From a virus: 31,371 bases of DNA. Each line of letters opens with the position of its first letter. The first letter of the stretch is position 1. The position numbers and the translations under genes are program-made. The notes beneath the pieces were generated by a model. The model was not told the origin of the DNA. It did no database searches and saw only the letters and a list, made by a program, of their open reading frames with translations. This document shows positions 6,638-12,270 of this stretch, piece after piece. The stretch lies in the IMG/VR virus record IMGVR_UViG_3300033143_001691, positions 1 to 31,371 of that record. One strand, given 5' to 3'.

Positions 6638-7142
6638 TTAATGCCTTTTTTCTTAATCTATATTCTTTTAATTCTAGGTCGTCTTTAGCTACTTCTACTT
6701 TTAGTTTTTCTAACATTAGATTAACCACTTTTAAAGTTTGAAAAGTTATGCCTTTTTCGTCGTGTACTTTATCTAATTTTATGAAGGCTTTTATATTAAC
6801 GCCCATTTTTTTAAACTGCTTAGGCTTTCTAAATGCTATCGACTTACAAAAGCCGGCTATAGAAGTGTTTATAGGTAATTCTTTGAAGGTGTCGCCCCAT
6901 ATTGTATTAGACGCGTTTACTATGCCGTTTACGTATACCGTAGCTTGTAATATCTTATTAAGCGCTTTTAGTTGCTTTTGCACGTAGTCTTTACATTTGT
7001 CTACTTCGTCTAGTTGCGCTAACATTGTCTTCATTAGTAGTGCTAATACGTGTTCTTCAAAAGTATATCTTTTTAGATTTAAAAGTATTTGCTTTTGTAT
7101 CACGGGTTTTAATAATTCTATCGGTATTATTTCTTTACTCAT
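6624..7142 (-). CDS. Hypothetical early protein, 172 aa
   Basis: Predicted all-helical and soluble, with a basic C-terminus (ELKEYRLRKKALSE) and a central patch KSIAFRKPKQFKKMGVNIKA. The start at 7142 carries the leader box GAAAAGGTTAAG. It resembles in style the 183-aa product at 7311, both lying just after the replication gene, so a helicase-loader or replication-accessory role is possible, but no motif (no Walker A) supports it. Confidence 0.7.
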   Translation of the reverse strand: MSKEIIPIELLKPVIQKQILLNLKRYTFEEHVLALLMKTMLAQLDEVDKCKDYVQKQLKALNKILQATVYVNGIVNASNTIWGDTFKELPINTSIAGFCKSIAFRKPKQFKKMGVNIKAFIKLDKVHDEKGITFQTLKVVNLMLEKLKVEVAKDDLELKEYRLRKKALSETN

Positions 7143-7171
7143 ATTCTTAACCTTTTCTTTTTATTTATTTA

Positions 7172-7309
7172 TTATAAAAACGTAAGCGTATAATCATTCG
7201 CTTTTAAGTTCTTCTTAGCGTTTATACGGCGTTTTATCTTTAAAACACTCCATAGCACTAAACCGTATATTATTGTACCGCCTATAGCAAATAGCATAGC
7301 ATTTAACAT
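7172..7309 (-). CDS. Small single-pass membrane protein, 45 aa
   Basis: One hydrophobic helix (about residues 4-24, MLFAIGGTIIYGLVLWSVL) is followed by a strongly basic tail (KIKRRINAKKN), predicting an N-out/C-in inner-membrane protein. It begins one base after the stop of the 183-aa gene (TGATATG). It lies outside the lysis cluster, so an early membrane function is more likely than a holin. No family recognised. Confidence 0.55.
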   Translation of the reverse strand: MLNAMLFAIGGTIIYGLVLWSVLKIKRRINAKKNLKANDYTLTFL

Positions 7310-7310
7310 A

Positions 7311-7862
7311 TCAACCCTTCTTTATTTGTAAAGCATTAAAAGTTTTATATTCTATTGCGTCCGTACTGCTAATTTTATCAAAATAATTTATAGCTTCTTT
7401 AAACGCGTTAATTTGTGCCGTTCCGTCTGCATATAAGCTTATTTTTGTTACTAAAATTTTTAAGTTACAATGCGGTTTTACTAAATCAAATATACTTAAA
7501 TCATTTTCTTCTAGGTTTAAAAACTTAGTGCCTTTTAATTCATCTTCAAAGCTTCGCCCACTCTTTTTAGAACTATCAAAAACCGCATTATTCATACTAT
7601 AAACAAGTGCTATTAATTTATTAGCTTTTATTATTACTAAGTCTATATTTACGGGCTTAAAAGTTTCGGCTATCTTCGCTACACGGTCTAAGCCGTTGAA
7701 TATCTTAGCACCGTCTTTAAATAATGCCATATAAAAAGCTTTTAGTTCTGCGTCTGCTATATGCGCTATAAACTCTTTTACCACTTCAATATTAAAAGGG
7801 CTATTATCTATTTTTAGTTCTGTTAATATAGCTTTTATCGTTTCATTTCGTAGATTAAACAT
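7311..7862 (-). CDS. Hypothetical protein next to replication initiator, 183 aa
   Basis: The start overlaps the end of the replication gene by eight bases, so the two are translationally coupled. The protein is helical, mildly acidic, with no cysteine pairs, membrane segments or Walker motif. In many phages this slot holds a helicase loader or helicase, but nothing in the sequence shows that activity. It is best described as a replication-linked protein of unknown function. Confidence 0.7.
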   Translation of the reverse strand: MFNLRNETIKAILTELKIDNSPFNIEVVKEFIAHIADAELKAFYMALFKDGAKIFNGLDRVAKIAETFKPVNIDLVIIKANKLIALVYSMNNAVFDSSKKSGRSFEDELKGTKFLNLEENDLSIFDLVKPHCNLKILVTKISLYADGTAQINAFKEAINYFDKISSTDAIEYKTFNALQIKKG

Positions 7863-8658
7863 TTTCGCCCCCTTCTATTTGTGCTTCTATGACTTCTTCG
7901 CCTTGACTTTCGTAGTTCTTAGGGTCGAAAGGGTCGAAGCCTTGATTTAATACCGCGTCCGCTACTTCGTCCGTGCGTTGTCGGTCTTGTTCTTTGAAGC
8001 TTTTAGGTGCTGTAGCTTCTTTAGGCTCGTAAAAGTCCTTCCAATTTCCTACAATAGCATTAGTAATAATTTCTTCTATGCTATGCCCTTTTTTGTAGTA
8101 ATCTCTTACTTTGCCGATTAGTCTTTTAAGTACCGTTTCGCTATTAGATAATTTCATCTTTTTTCTAAGGGCTAAGTATTCGTAGAATAAATCGTTGTTT
8201 TTTCTTTCAATAAAATAAACGTGATTTTCTGCTTTTTGTATATTTTTAGATTTATTAGTTTTGTTATTGTTAGTCTTATTGCTATTAGTCTTATTAGTAG
8301 CGGGTTTTGTGTCTTCACATAGCGTGTCGTCACGTTTTGTGTCTACACATTTCGTGTCATATTCTTTATAGTCGTCTTCGGTAGGGTTTAATATCCATAA
8401 CGACTTATTAAACCCCGCACCGCTTCCGCGTTCTTGATACTTTAGAAGTAATTTAGCGTCTAATAGTTCTTGCACTCCGGCTCTAATACTTCTTACACCG
8501 TCCGTGAAGTTCTTAACTATTTCGCTTTCGTAAAATTGCCACCCGTCTTTTTTACTTTGTAGATATAAATATATACCTTTTGCTTTCGCGCTTAGTTTTT
8601 CATTGTCTACTATTTCATTTAGAATAATAGTAAAATTACCGTTTTGTCTGTTTATCAT
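7855..8658 (-). CDS. Phage replication initiator (winged-helix replisome organiser)
   Basis: Residues about 10-92 form a winged-helix domain (NFTIILNEIVDNEKLSAKAKG, then SIRAGVQELLDAKLLL) typical of phage replication proteins and plasmid Rep. A low-complexity linker (about 100-140, DTK and KTN repeats) follows. The C-terminal part includes SNSETVLKRLIGKVRDYYKKG and NWKDFYEP, the segment that in relatives recruits host helicase machinery. The ATG at 8658 has no recognisable Shine-Dalgarno and follows a long structured leader, so translation may be regulated. The linker DNA carries direct repeats that could be the origin. Confidence 0.82.
   Translation of the reverse strand: MINRQNGNFTIILNEIVDNEKLSAKAKGIYLYLQSKKDGWQFYESEIVKNFTDGVRSIRAGVQELLDAKLLLKYQERGSGAGFNKSLWILNPTEDDYKEYDTKCVDTKRDDTLCEDTKPATNKTNSNKTNNNKTNKSKNIQKAENHVYFIERKNNDLFYEYLALRKKMKLSNSETVLKRLIGKVRDYYKKGHSIEEIITNAIVGNWKDFYEPKEATAPKSFKEQDRQRTDEVADAVLNQGFDPFDPKNYESQGEEVIEAQIEGGENV
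8270..8360. repeat. Direct repeats inside the replication gene (candidate origin iterons)
   Basis: Two 26-base copies at 8305-8330 and 8335-8360 match at 22 positions with a 30-base period, beginning TTTTGTGTCT. Next to them TTAGTCTTATT occurs at 8270-8280 and 8285-8295, period 15. They encode the linker repeats of the initiator. Placement of iterons inside the initiator gene is known for lambda O and several other phages. Confidence 0.5.
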
Positions 8659-8705
8659 TTTATAATGGTATCTTAAAATTTAGAGAAAAATAGTTTTGTG
8701 AAGTA

Positions 8706-8813
8706 TTAAAAAGAAGTGGCTACCAAACGACTTCTTTTAATAGTTCGTATTAAACTCTTTAAGCTAACAAGTAAATGTTAGCCGAAGTCGCTTGGTAGCT
8801 TAAAAAGTTCGTA
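8706..8813 (-). ncRNA. Structured RNA: three-way junction with alternative terminator-like hairpin
   Basis: On the minus strand a 16-bp stem (8784-8799 with 8719-8734, one G-U pair) closes two perfect 7-bp hairpins: GCTAACA/TGTTAGC (8763-8782, six-base loop) and TTTAATA/TATTAAA (8736-8754, loop CGAAC on the RNA). Only 1, 8 and 1 bases are left unpaired at the junction. A competing 9-bp hairpin, AAAAGAAGT (8730-8738) with ACTTCTTTT (8709-8717), would break the long stem and ends in a run of five U, like an intrinsic terminator. The RNA begins just after a good promoter at 8819-8847 and lies about 50 bases before the replication gene. It could be a stand-alone RNA of about 105 bases, an attenuator or riboswitch-like leader, or a cruciform used in replication. 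It is not a tRNA. Confidence 0.65.
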
Positions 8814-8818
8814 ATGGA

Positions 8819-8847
8819 ATTATAGTATATACTTTCTTAATTGTAAA
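8819..8847 (-). promoter_or_regulatory. Sigma70 promoter with GTATATAC operator in its spacer
   Basis: On the minus strand TTTACA (8842-8847) and TATAAT (8819-8824) are separated by exactly 17 bases, the best-formed promoter in the window. The palindromic core GTATATAC (8825-8832) fills the spacer next to the -10, where a bound repressor would block polymerase or an activator could remodel it. The predicted start, about 8812, leads straight into the structured RNA and the replication gene. Confidence 0.75.
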
Positions 8848-8850
8848 TGA

Positions 8851-8890
8851 AGCCCGTAACCGAAAAGGTTAATTAAAAGCTACGGGCGAA
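8851..8890 (-). other. Stem-loop with loop antisense to the phage leader box
   Basis: GCCCGTA/TACGGGC (8852-8858 with 8881-8887) encloses a smaller AACC/GGTT stem (8858-8861 with 8867-8870). The minus-strand RNA contains TTAACCTTTTC (8872-8862), exactly complementary to the GAAAAGGTTAA box in front of several phage genes. There is no U-run after the stem on either strand, so it is a poor intrinsic terminator, though it might still end lysis transcripts. It begins at the predicted start of the 8897 promoter. Confidence 0.55.
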
Positions 8891-8896
8891 GATAAA

Positions 8897-8905
8897 ATTA
8901 TATCA
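8897..8905 (-). promoter_or_regulatory. Extended -10 promoter TGATATAAT
   Basis: TTATGATATAAT on the minus strand overlaps the endolysin stop codon. RNA would start near 8890, directly at the 8851-8890 stem-loop, and run towards the replication gene. No -35 box is evident, as at the other extended -10 sites of this genome. Confidence 0.5.
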
Positions 8906-9385
8906 TAAAATTAGTTCTACGTGGTTGCCGTCCGGTAAAGTATTATCTTTTTCGGGTCTTTGTAGTGAAGACATAGCATTATCGCGCCATTTAAAGCCCG
9001 TTTTGATAGTAATATCTAACTTATACGCTAAAGCTAAACAAAGCCCGTCAAACTGCGCCCACCGTAGCTTATTTTCTTCGTCGTTATCGTTATACATATT
9101 AACGCCCACCGGTAAAGGTAGCATATCCACCGCGTGACCGTAACCGTCTTTTTTTGTTTGATGATTGCTACGCTTAGTAGTGCCGTCGAAAGTGCTTTTA
9201 CCTTCGTTAAATAGTTCTAATTGTTCGGGGTCGCTTCTAACGCCATAGACTAACCTTAAATCTACGATATTAGCTAGTTCAAATACAAATTTAACTAGCT
9301 TCGGGTGTACTCCTATTAGCTTTTCTAAAGAAGATTTGCTAAACGGATATTTTACGGTTTTATTTCTTGCTAATAGTTCTTCCAT
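8903..9385 (-). CDS. Endolysin, M15-family peptidoglycan L,D-peptidase
   Basis: The 160-residue enzyme has the M15/VanY-CwlK zinc ligand pattern: SNHQ (His75), GHAVDMLP (Asp87) and GNHVEL (His155, Glu157). LVYGVRSDPEQLELFNEGKS (about 45-64) matches the conserved substrate-side region of this family. It would cleave peptide stems of the cell wall. No signal peptide is present, so export depends on the holin encoded upstream in the same operon. It starts one base after the stop-side boundary of the outer spanin gene. Confidence 0.92.
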   Translation of the reverse strand: MEELLARNKTVKYPFSKSSLEKLIGVHPKLVKFVFELANIVDLRLVYGVRSDPEQLELFNEGKSTFDGTTKRSNHQTKKDGYGHAVDMLPLPVGVNMYNDNDEENKLRWAQFDGLCLALAYKLDITIKTGFKWRDNAMSSLQRPEKDNTLPDGNHVELIL

Positions 9386-9658
9386 TTATTCGCCTTTTGT
9401 AGTGTTGTTTTCATTAAAAGATTTTTCATAGTCTGCGATTTGTTGATTATGAAAGTCTATGATATTTCTAAAGTTTGTAACGTAGCCTTCATATAGCTTT
9501 ATATCCGGCGCATAAACTCTTATATCTCTTTTCTTGGGTTGTTCTACCGTTTGAAAGTTAAAGGGCTTAGACTTGATATATACGTACTCGGTTGTACTAC
9601 ACGCTTGAAATAATAAAGTTATCGTTACTAGCAAACTCGCTATTAGGGTTTTCTTCAT
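9386..9658 (-). CDS. Outer-membrane spanin lipoprotein (Rz1-like)
   Basis: A lipoprotein signal peptide ends in the lipobox LFQAC with Cys20 as the lipidated residue. The 70-residue mature part is polar and has a short helix near the C-terminus that could pair with the inner spanin. The start lies inside the 3' end of the i-spanin gene (62-base overlap in another frame), the classic Rz/Rz1 layout. The product would link the outer membrane to the inner spanin for the last step of lysis, implying a Gram-negative host. Confidence 0.85.
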   Translation of the reverse strand: MKKTLIASLLVTITLLFQACSTTEYVYIKSKPFNFQTVEQPKKRDIRVYAPDIKLYEGYVTNFRNIIDFHNQQIADYEKSFNENNTTKGE

Positions 9659-9923
9659 TTTCTTTAATTTCCTTTTCTATTTCGTCTAAAGTTATTTCGG
9701 TTTTTTTGAGTGCTTCCGCCCGTGTTTTCTGCTTAGTATCAAAGACGGCTTTTTTAACTTCGTCTTTAGATACTTCTTTTCTAACTTTGATTTCTTTTTT
9801 TAGTCTAATTATGTTTTCTTTTTGTTCTTCGTTTGAAGCTTTTAAGTATTTCACATAGGCTAAAAAACCTAAGACTATCGCACCGATAAACATACTAGCA
9901 TATAGCTTTATAGTGCTAAACAT
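9597..9923 (-). CDS. Inner-membrane spanin (Rz-like)
   Basis: One N-terminal membrane anchor (about residues 8-26, ASMFIGAIVLGFLAYVKYL) is followed by a long charged coiled coil (about 30-92, KENIIRLKKEIKVRKEVSK...). At 108 residues it is a little shorter than lambda Rz but has the right topology. The end overlaps the outer spanin gene, and the start abuts the holin stop. It acts in the periplasm with the lipoprotein partner. Confidence 0.85.
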   Translation of the reverse strand: MFSTIKLYASMFIGAIVLGFLAYVKYLKASNEEQKENIIRLKKEIKVRKEVSKDEVKKAVFDTKQKTRAEALKKTEITLDEIEKEIKENEENPNSEFASNDNFIISSV

Positions 9924-10126
9924 TACTTCATCTTTAATTTAATGATTTCTATAAGACTATCTACTAATTTAGCGCCCATATCGGAACGGCTCATAACTGC
10001 TAAAAATGCAATTAAAGCTATTAATCCCGTATTCCATATAACCGCTTCGCTTTTGTCGCCGAAAGTCGTATAAGCATATATAGCAATAAATAAAAAGAAC
10101 GCTACAAAACTTTTCCAATTTTTCAT
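9923..10126 (-). CDS. Putative holin, two membrane segments
   Basis: The 67-residue protein has two hydrophobic helices (about 6-21, FVAFFLFIAIYAYTTF, and 30-46, IWNTGLIALIAFLAVM) separated by a short charged turn, then an amphipathic basic C-terminus (IEIIKLKMK). Small size, two segments and position directly before the spanins and endolysin fit a class II-like holin. It overlaps the DUF1353 gene end by four bases (ATGA). The family itself is not recognised. Confidence 0.7.
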   Translation of the reverse strand: MKNWKSFVAFFLFIAIYAYTTFGDKSEAVIWNTGLIALIAFLAVMSRSDMGAKLVDSLIEIIKLKMK

Positions 10127-10437
10127 CTAACCCACCTTGTATAAAATTTAACTGATTTTACCATAAGCTTAGTTTTAAAGCTATCTTCTATTTCTAATAA
10201 CACTTCTTTAAATACTTCGTCGGCTTCTTCGTACATTCCTAAGTCTACTAAATAGTCGTGAATTACTATAGCCGGTAAATATTTAGGCGTATTAGGTGCT
10301 ATGTAACTCCAAAAAATGCGCGGTATATCTGCGCCGTTTGTCTTAAAGCCTACCGGTACTTCATAGTCGCCTACAATAAAAGCTTCTAAAACTGTAAATG
10401 TATTGTCTTTGTTAGGGGTTAATATTAAATTATTCAT
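10123..10437 (-). CDS. DUF1353 family protein
   Basis: The 104-residue protein shows the DUF1353 signature: VPVGFKTNGADIPRIFWSYI (about 28-47) and LPAIVIHDYLVDLGMYEEAD (about 54-73). Members occur in many phages close to lysis or tail genes and their role is unknown. Start at 10437, coupled to the holin by an ATGA overlap. Confidence 0.85.
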   Translation of the reverse strand: MNNLILTPNKDNTFTVLEAFIVGDYEVPVGFKTNGADIPRIFWSYIAPNTPKYLPAIVIHDYLVDLGMYEEADEVFKEVLLEIEDSFKTKLMVKSVKFYTRWVR

Positions 10438-10443
10438 AAAGAA

Positions 10444-10947
10444 TTATACCTTTATATCTGCGTAATACCATTCTAAAAGCTTTTTAGCTTCTTCTTCGGT
10501 ATAGCATACTTGGTATAAACCGCCTACGTGGTCTACTGCATTTTCGAAGTCTTTTTGATTATCGCTTTGTTTATTTTTGCCGTGTTTCATTTCTATACAT
10601 AAATAGCCAAAGCCACGCGAAGCAACTAAAAAGAGTATATCGGCTACGCCACTTTCTACACCTTCTTTTTTAAGTTCTATCGCGGTAGTTTTACTTCTAT
10701 AACCGCCGTTCGGTACTGCAAAAAGTAGTTTTTCAAATAACGGATATTTCAATTTAGAAGAAGGTAATTTAGTCCAATTAAATAGCTTTACTTGTTCTAT
10801 GTGTTCGTGGTCTATGCGTGGCGCTCTTTTCTTTTTAGGAAACATAGCCGAAATATTAACATTAGACGGCTTTTTAGCCCTTTTAAGCTTTTTTACGTCT
10901 ACTTTATCGCTTATGCTTCCGAAGTCGTCTAAGGGGTTGTTATTCAT
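10444..10947 (-). CDS. VRR-NUC domain nuclease
   Basis: The VRR-NUC fold is visible from about residue 50: HIEQVKLFNWTKL, FAVPNGGYRSKTTAIELKKEG, GVADILFLV and YLCIEMKHGKNKQSDNQKDF, the last two carrying the catalytic D and E-x-K. Phage members are structure-selective nucleases often found near packaging or lysis genes. I place the start at 10947 (MNNNPLDDFGS, 167 aa) because it overlaps the upstream HNH stop by only eight bases. A longer frame from 11028 has a chance GGAGTAA before it but lies wholly inside the HNH gene. Confidence 0.85.
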   Translation of the reverse strand: MNNNPLDDFGSISDKVDVKKLKRAKKPSNVNISAMFPKKKRAPRIDHEHIEQVKLFNWTKLPSSKLKYPLFEKLLFAVPNGGYRSKTTAIELKKEGVESGVADILFLVASRGFGYLCIEMKHGKNKQSDNQKDFENAVDHVGGLYQVCYTEEEAKKLLEWYYADIKV

Positions 10948-11452
10948 CTTTAGCCCATTCCCAAAAGAAACCGCCCGCCGTTTTATGTCCTTTTGCACCG
11001 TTACATATTTCGCTAATATTTCCCGCATTTACTCCGGTTGTTTCGCTTGCTTCCGACAAAGATATAAACTCTTCTATAAAAACGCCGTCTTTGTATTGTC
11101 TTATCGCTTTGCACTTTTTAGTATTTTTTCCTTTTTTCATATCCTCTTTAAATTTTTGATTATTTTCCGCCCACGTCATAAGCTGTATATTATCCATAGT
11201 GTAACCTATATAATCGTCCTTTCGGTCTACGCTTGGTACGTACTCTTTTTGATAGTCTAAACGCTTCCAATTATCAAATAAAATATGAAAAAGTGTTTGA
11301 CTAAATAGCCATTCTTTAAATTCTTTTTTTGAATATGTAGGCGGATTATCCGCGCGCGTTTTAGACGTTCCGCATTGACTCCAATACATACGATTTGCTA
11401 AACCTTCTTTTGTTTTATATCTATCTTTATCACGCTTCTGTTTTGAAGTCAT
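10940..11452 (-). CDS. HNH-type homing endonuclease with NUMOD1 domain
   Basis: Residues 73-98 (PSVDRKDDYIGYTMDNIQLM, then WAENN) form the conserved core of a family of HNH-like phage and cyanophage homing proteins. Residues 117-165 are a NUMOD1 DNA-binding module (AIRQYKDGVFIEEFISLSEA, then GNISEICNG and TAGGFFW). The N-terminus is strongly basic. It is inserted between the ribbon-helix-helix candidate, whose 3' end it overlaps by 23 bases, and VRR-NUC. Homing activity is inferred from the domain make-up. Confidence 0.82.
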   Translation of the reverse strand: MTSKQKRDKDRYKTKEGLANRMYWSQCGTSKTRADNPPTYSKKEFKEWLFSQTLFHILFDNWKRLDYQKEYVPSVDRKDDYIGYTMDNIQLMTWAENNQKFKEDMKKGKNTKKCKAIRQYKDGVFIEEFISLSEASETTGVNAGNISEICNGAKGHKTAGGFFWEWAKDE

Positions 11453-11609
11453 TTAAAGCCCCTTTTTTATCTGCTAAAAGTAAAGCCGTTTTTACTGCTT
11501 TCGATAACGCCCCGCGTTTAAAAGAAGCTACTAAATCTACTATTTCTTTGTCTAAATAAAAAGATTGATTTTGTCTTATCATTTTTACTTCTATAGGCTT
11601 GTCTTTCAT
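11430..11609 (-). CDS. Putative ribbon-helix-helix regulator, 59 aa
   Basis: This is the first gene after the structural operon's terminator and has its own promoter. A short beta-like segment (NQSFYLDK) is followed by two helices (EIVDLVASFKRG and LSKAVKTALLLADKKG), suggesting an Arc/CopG-type DNA-binding protein. Position at the head of the HNH/nuclease/lysis operon fits a late regulator. The fold is inferred from pattern only. The last 23 bases overlap the HNH gene in another frame. Confidence 0.5.
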   Translation of the reverse strand: MKDKPIEVKMIRQNQSFYLDKEIVDLVASFKRGALSKAVKTALLLADKKGALNDFKTEA

Positions 11610-11638
11610 CTTGTATAATTCCTTATTTTTAATAAAGC

Positions 11639-11647
11639 ATTATAACA
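11639..11647 (-). promoter_or_regulatory. Extended -10 promoter TGTTATAAT for the lysis operon
   Basis: TTATGTTATAAT on the minus strand lies about 30 bases before the ATG at 11609 and just after the terminator of the structural operon. There is no convincing -35. The predicted start near 11632 gives a short leader of about 23 bases. Confidence 0.65.
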
Positions 11648-11676
11648 TAAGATATTATAGGATATTAGAAGGTTTT

Positions 11677-11699
11677 AAAAAAGGGAATTTAATCCCTTT
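11677..11699 (-). terminator. Intrinsic terminator of the structural operon
   Basis: On the minus strand AAAGGGA pairs with TCCCTTT around a six-base AT loop and runs into six T. It begins about seven bases after the stop of the last structural gene (11706) and comes before the lysis promoter. Confidence 0.75.
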
Positions 11700-11705
11700 A
11701 GTATT

Positions 11706-11978
11706 TTATACAAAAAAACTATTTCGCTTATGCATAAACCATAAAGCGAAGTCCTCAAAATCTACATTAGATATAGGCATAATAGTGCCGTTACTAAAAT
11801 GTAATTTTGTAGAAGTTAATCCCATAGCAAAACCGGTGTTTACTTGTAACATAGCGTCCGCGTCGTCTTTTTTAAACGGTACTTTATAGTCCACTTCATT
11901 AAGTGCGTATGTTTCGCCTTCTTCTTTTAATTTTTTTAAATCTATTTCGTTGGCTTTATCTTGATTTACAATAAACAT
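11706..11978 (-). CDS. Hypothetical protein after tail fibre, 90 aa
   Basis: The C-terminal half contains KLHFSNGTIMPISNVDFEDFALWFMHKRNSFF, of which the SNGT-x-MPI and the FxxFxxW pattern recall small proteins encoded with tail fibres that help fibre folding or attachment. It is the last gene before the structural terminator, one base from the 92-aa gene. No named family; a tail-fibre accessory role is inferred from position. Confidence 0.65.
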   Translation of the reverse strand: MFIVNQDKANEIDLKKLKEEGETYALNEVDYKVPFKKDDADAMLQVNTGFAMGLTSTKLHFSNGTIMPISNVDFEDFALWFMHKRNSFFV

Positions 11979-11979
11979 T

Positions 11980-12258
11980 TTATGCCCCTATAATTGCGTA
12001 ATAATCTGCTAATAGTTCCGCGTCAAATTCGTTATTTTCGCCCCCGAAGCCGTCGGGCGTTATGTTACTATCCCATTCCCACGCGTCGCGATATGTTCTA
12101 TCTGTTGGTATATCTGTAGTAGCAACTACTTTATAAGGCGTGTTAAAAGGTACGTCCTTTTCTGCTATCTGCTCTATCGTTGCAAAACTCAAAGCTTCTT
12201 CTGTTGGAATTAAAACACACACGGTATTATCTTCATTTTTAAATATTATTCTTTTCAT
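11980..12258 (-). CDS. Putative tail-fibre assembly protein, 92 aa
   Basis: The phrase DIPTDRTYRDAWEWD (about residues 49-63) is a recurring motif in small phage proteins encoded directly after tail fibres, where many act as assembly chaperones. It lies 12 bases after the tail fibre gene in the same operon. The remainder is acidic and has no other recognised domain. Confidence 0.65.
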   Translation of the reverse strand: MKRIIFKNEDNTVCVLIPTEEALSFATIEQIAEKDVPFNTPYKVVATTDIPTDRTYRDAWEWDSNITPDGFGGENNEFDAELLADYYAIIGA

Positions 12259-12270
12259 TTTATTCCTTTA

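Noticed and set aside
8255-8360. CRISPR array
   Set aside because: The repeats are only two per type, have no equal unique spacers, and are in-frame coding repeats of the initiator linker.
8719-8799. tRNA-like cloverleaf
   Set aside because: The closing stem has 16 pairs, there are only two inner hairpins, and no anticodon arm, T-loop consensus or CCA fits.
8852-8887. Intrinsic terminator of the lysis operon
   Set aside because: The 7-bp stem has a large loop and no U-run on either strand. It may still aid termination, but the antisense loop and promoter position make a leader or sRNA reading more interesting.
10444-11028. Longer VRR-NUC start at 11028
   Set aside because: It would overlap the HNH gene by 89 bases; the GGAGTAA before it is explained by HNH codons. 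The 10947 start gives the usual short overlap.
10799-11260. 153-aa plus-strand ORF with many aromatic and hydrophobic residues
   Set aside because: Lies antisense over the clearly recognised VRR-NUC and HNH genes; no promoter or ribosome-binding site.
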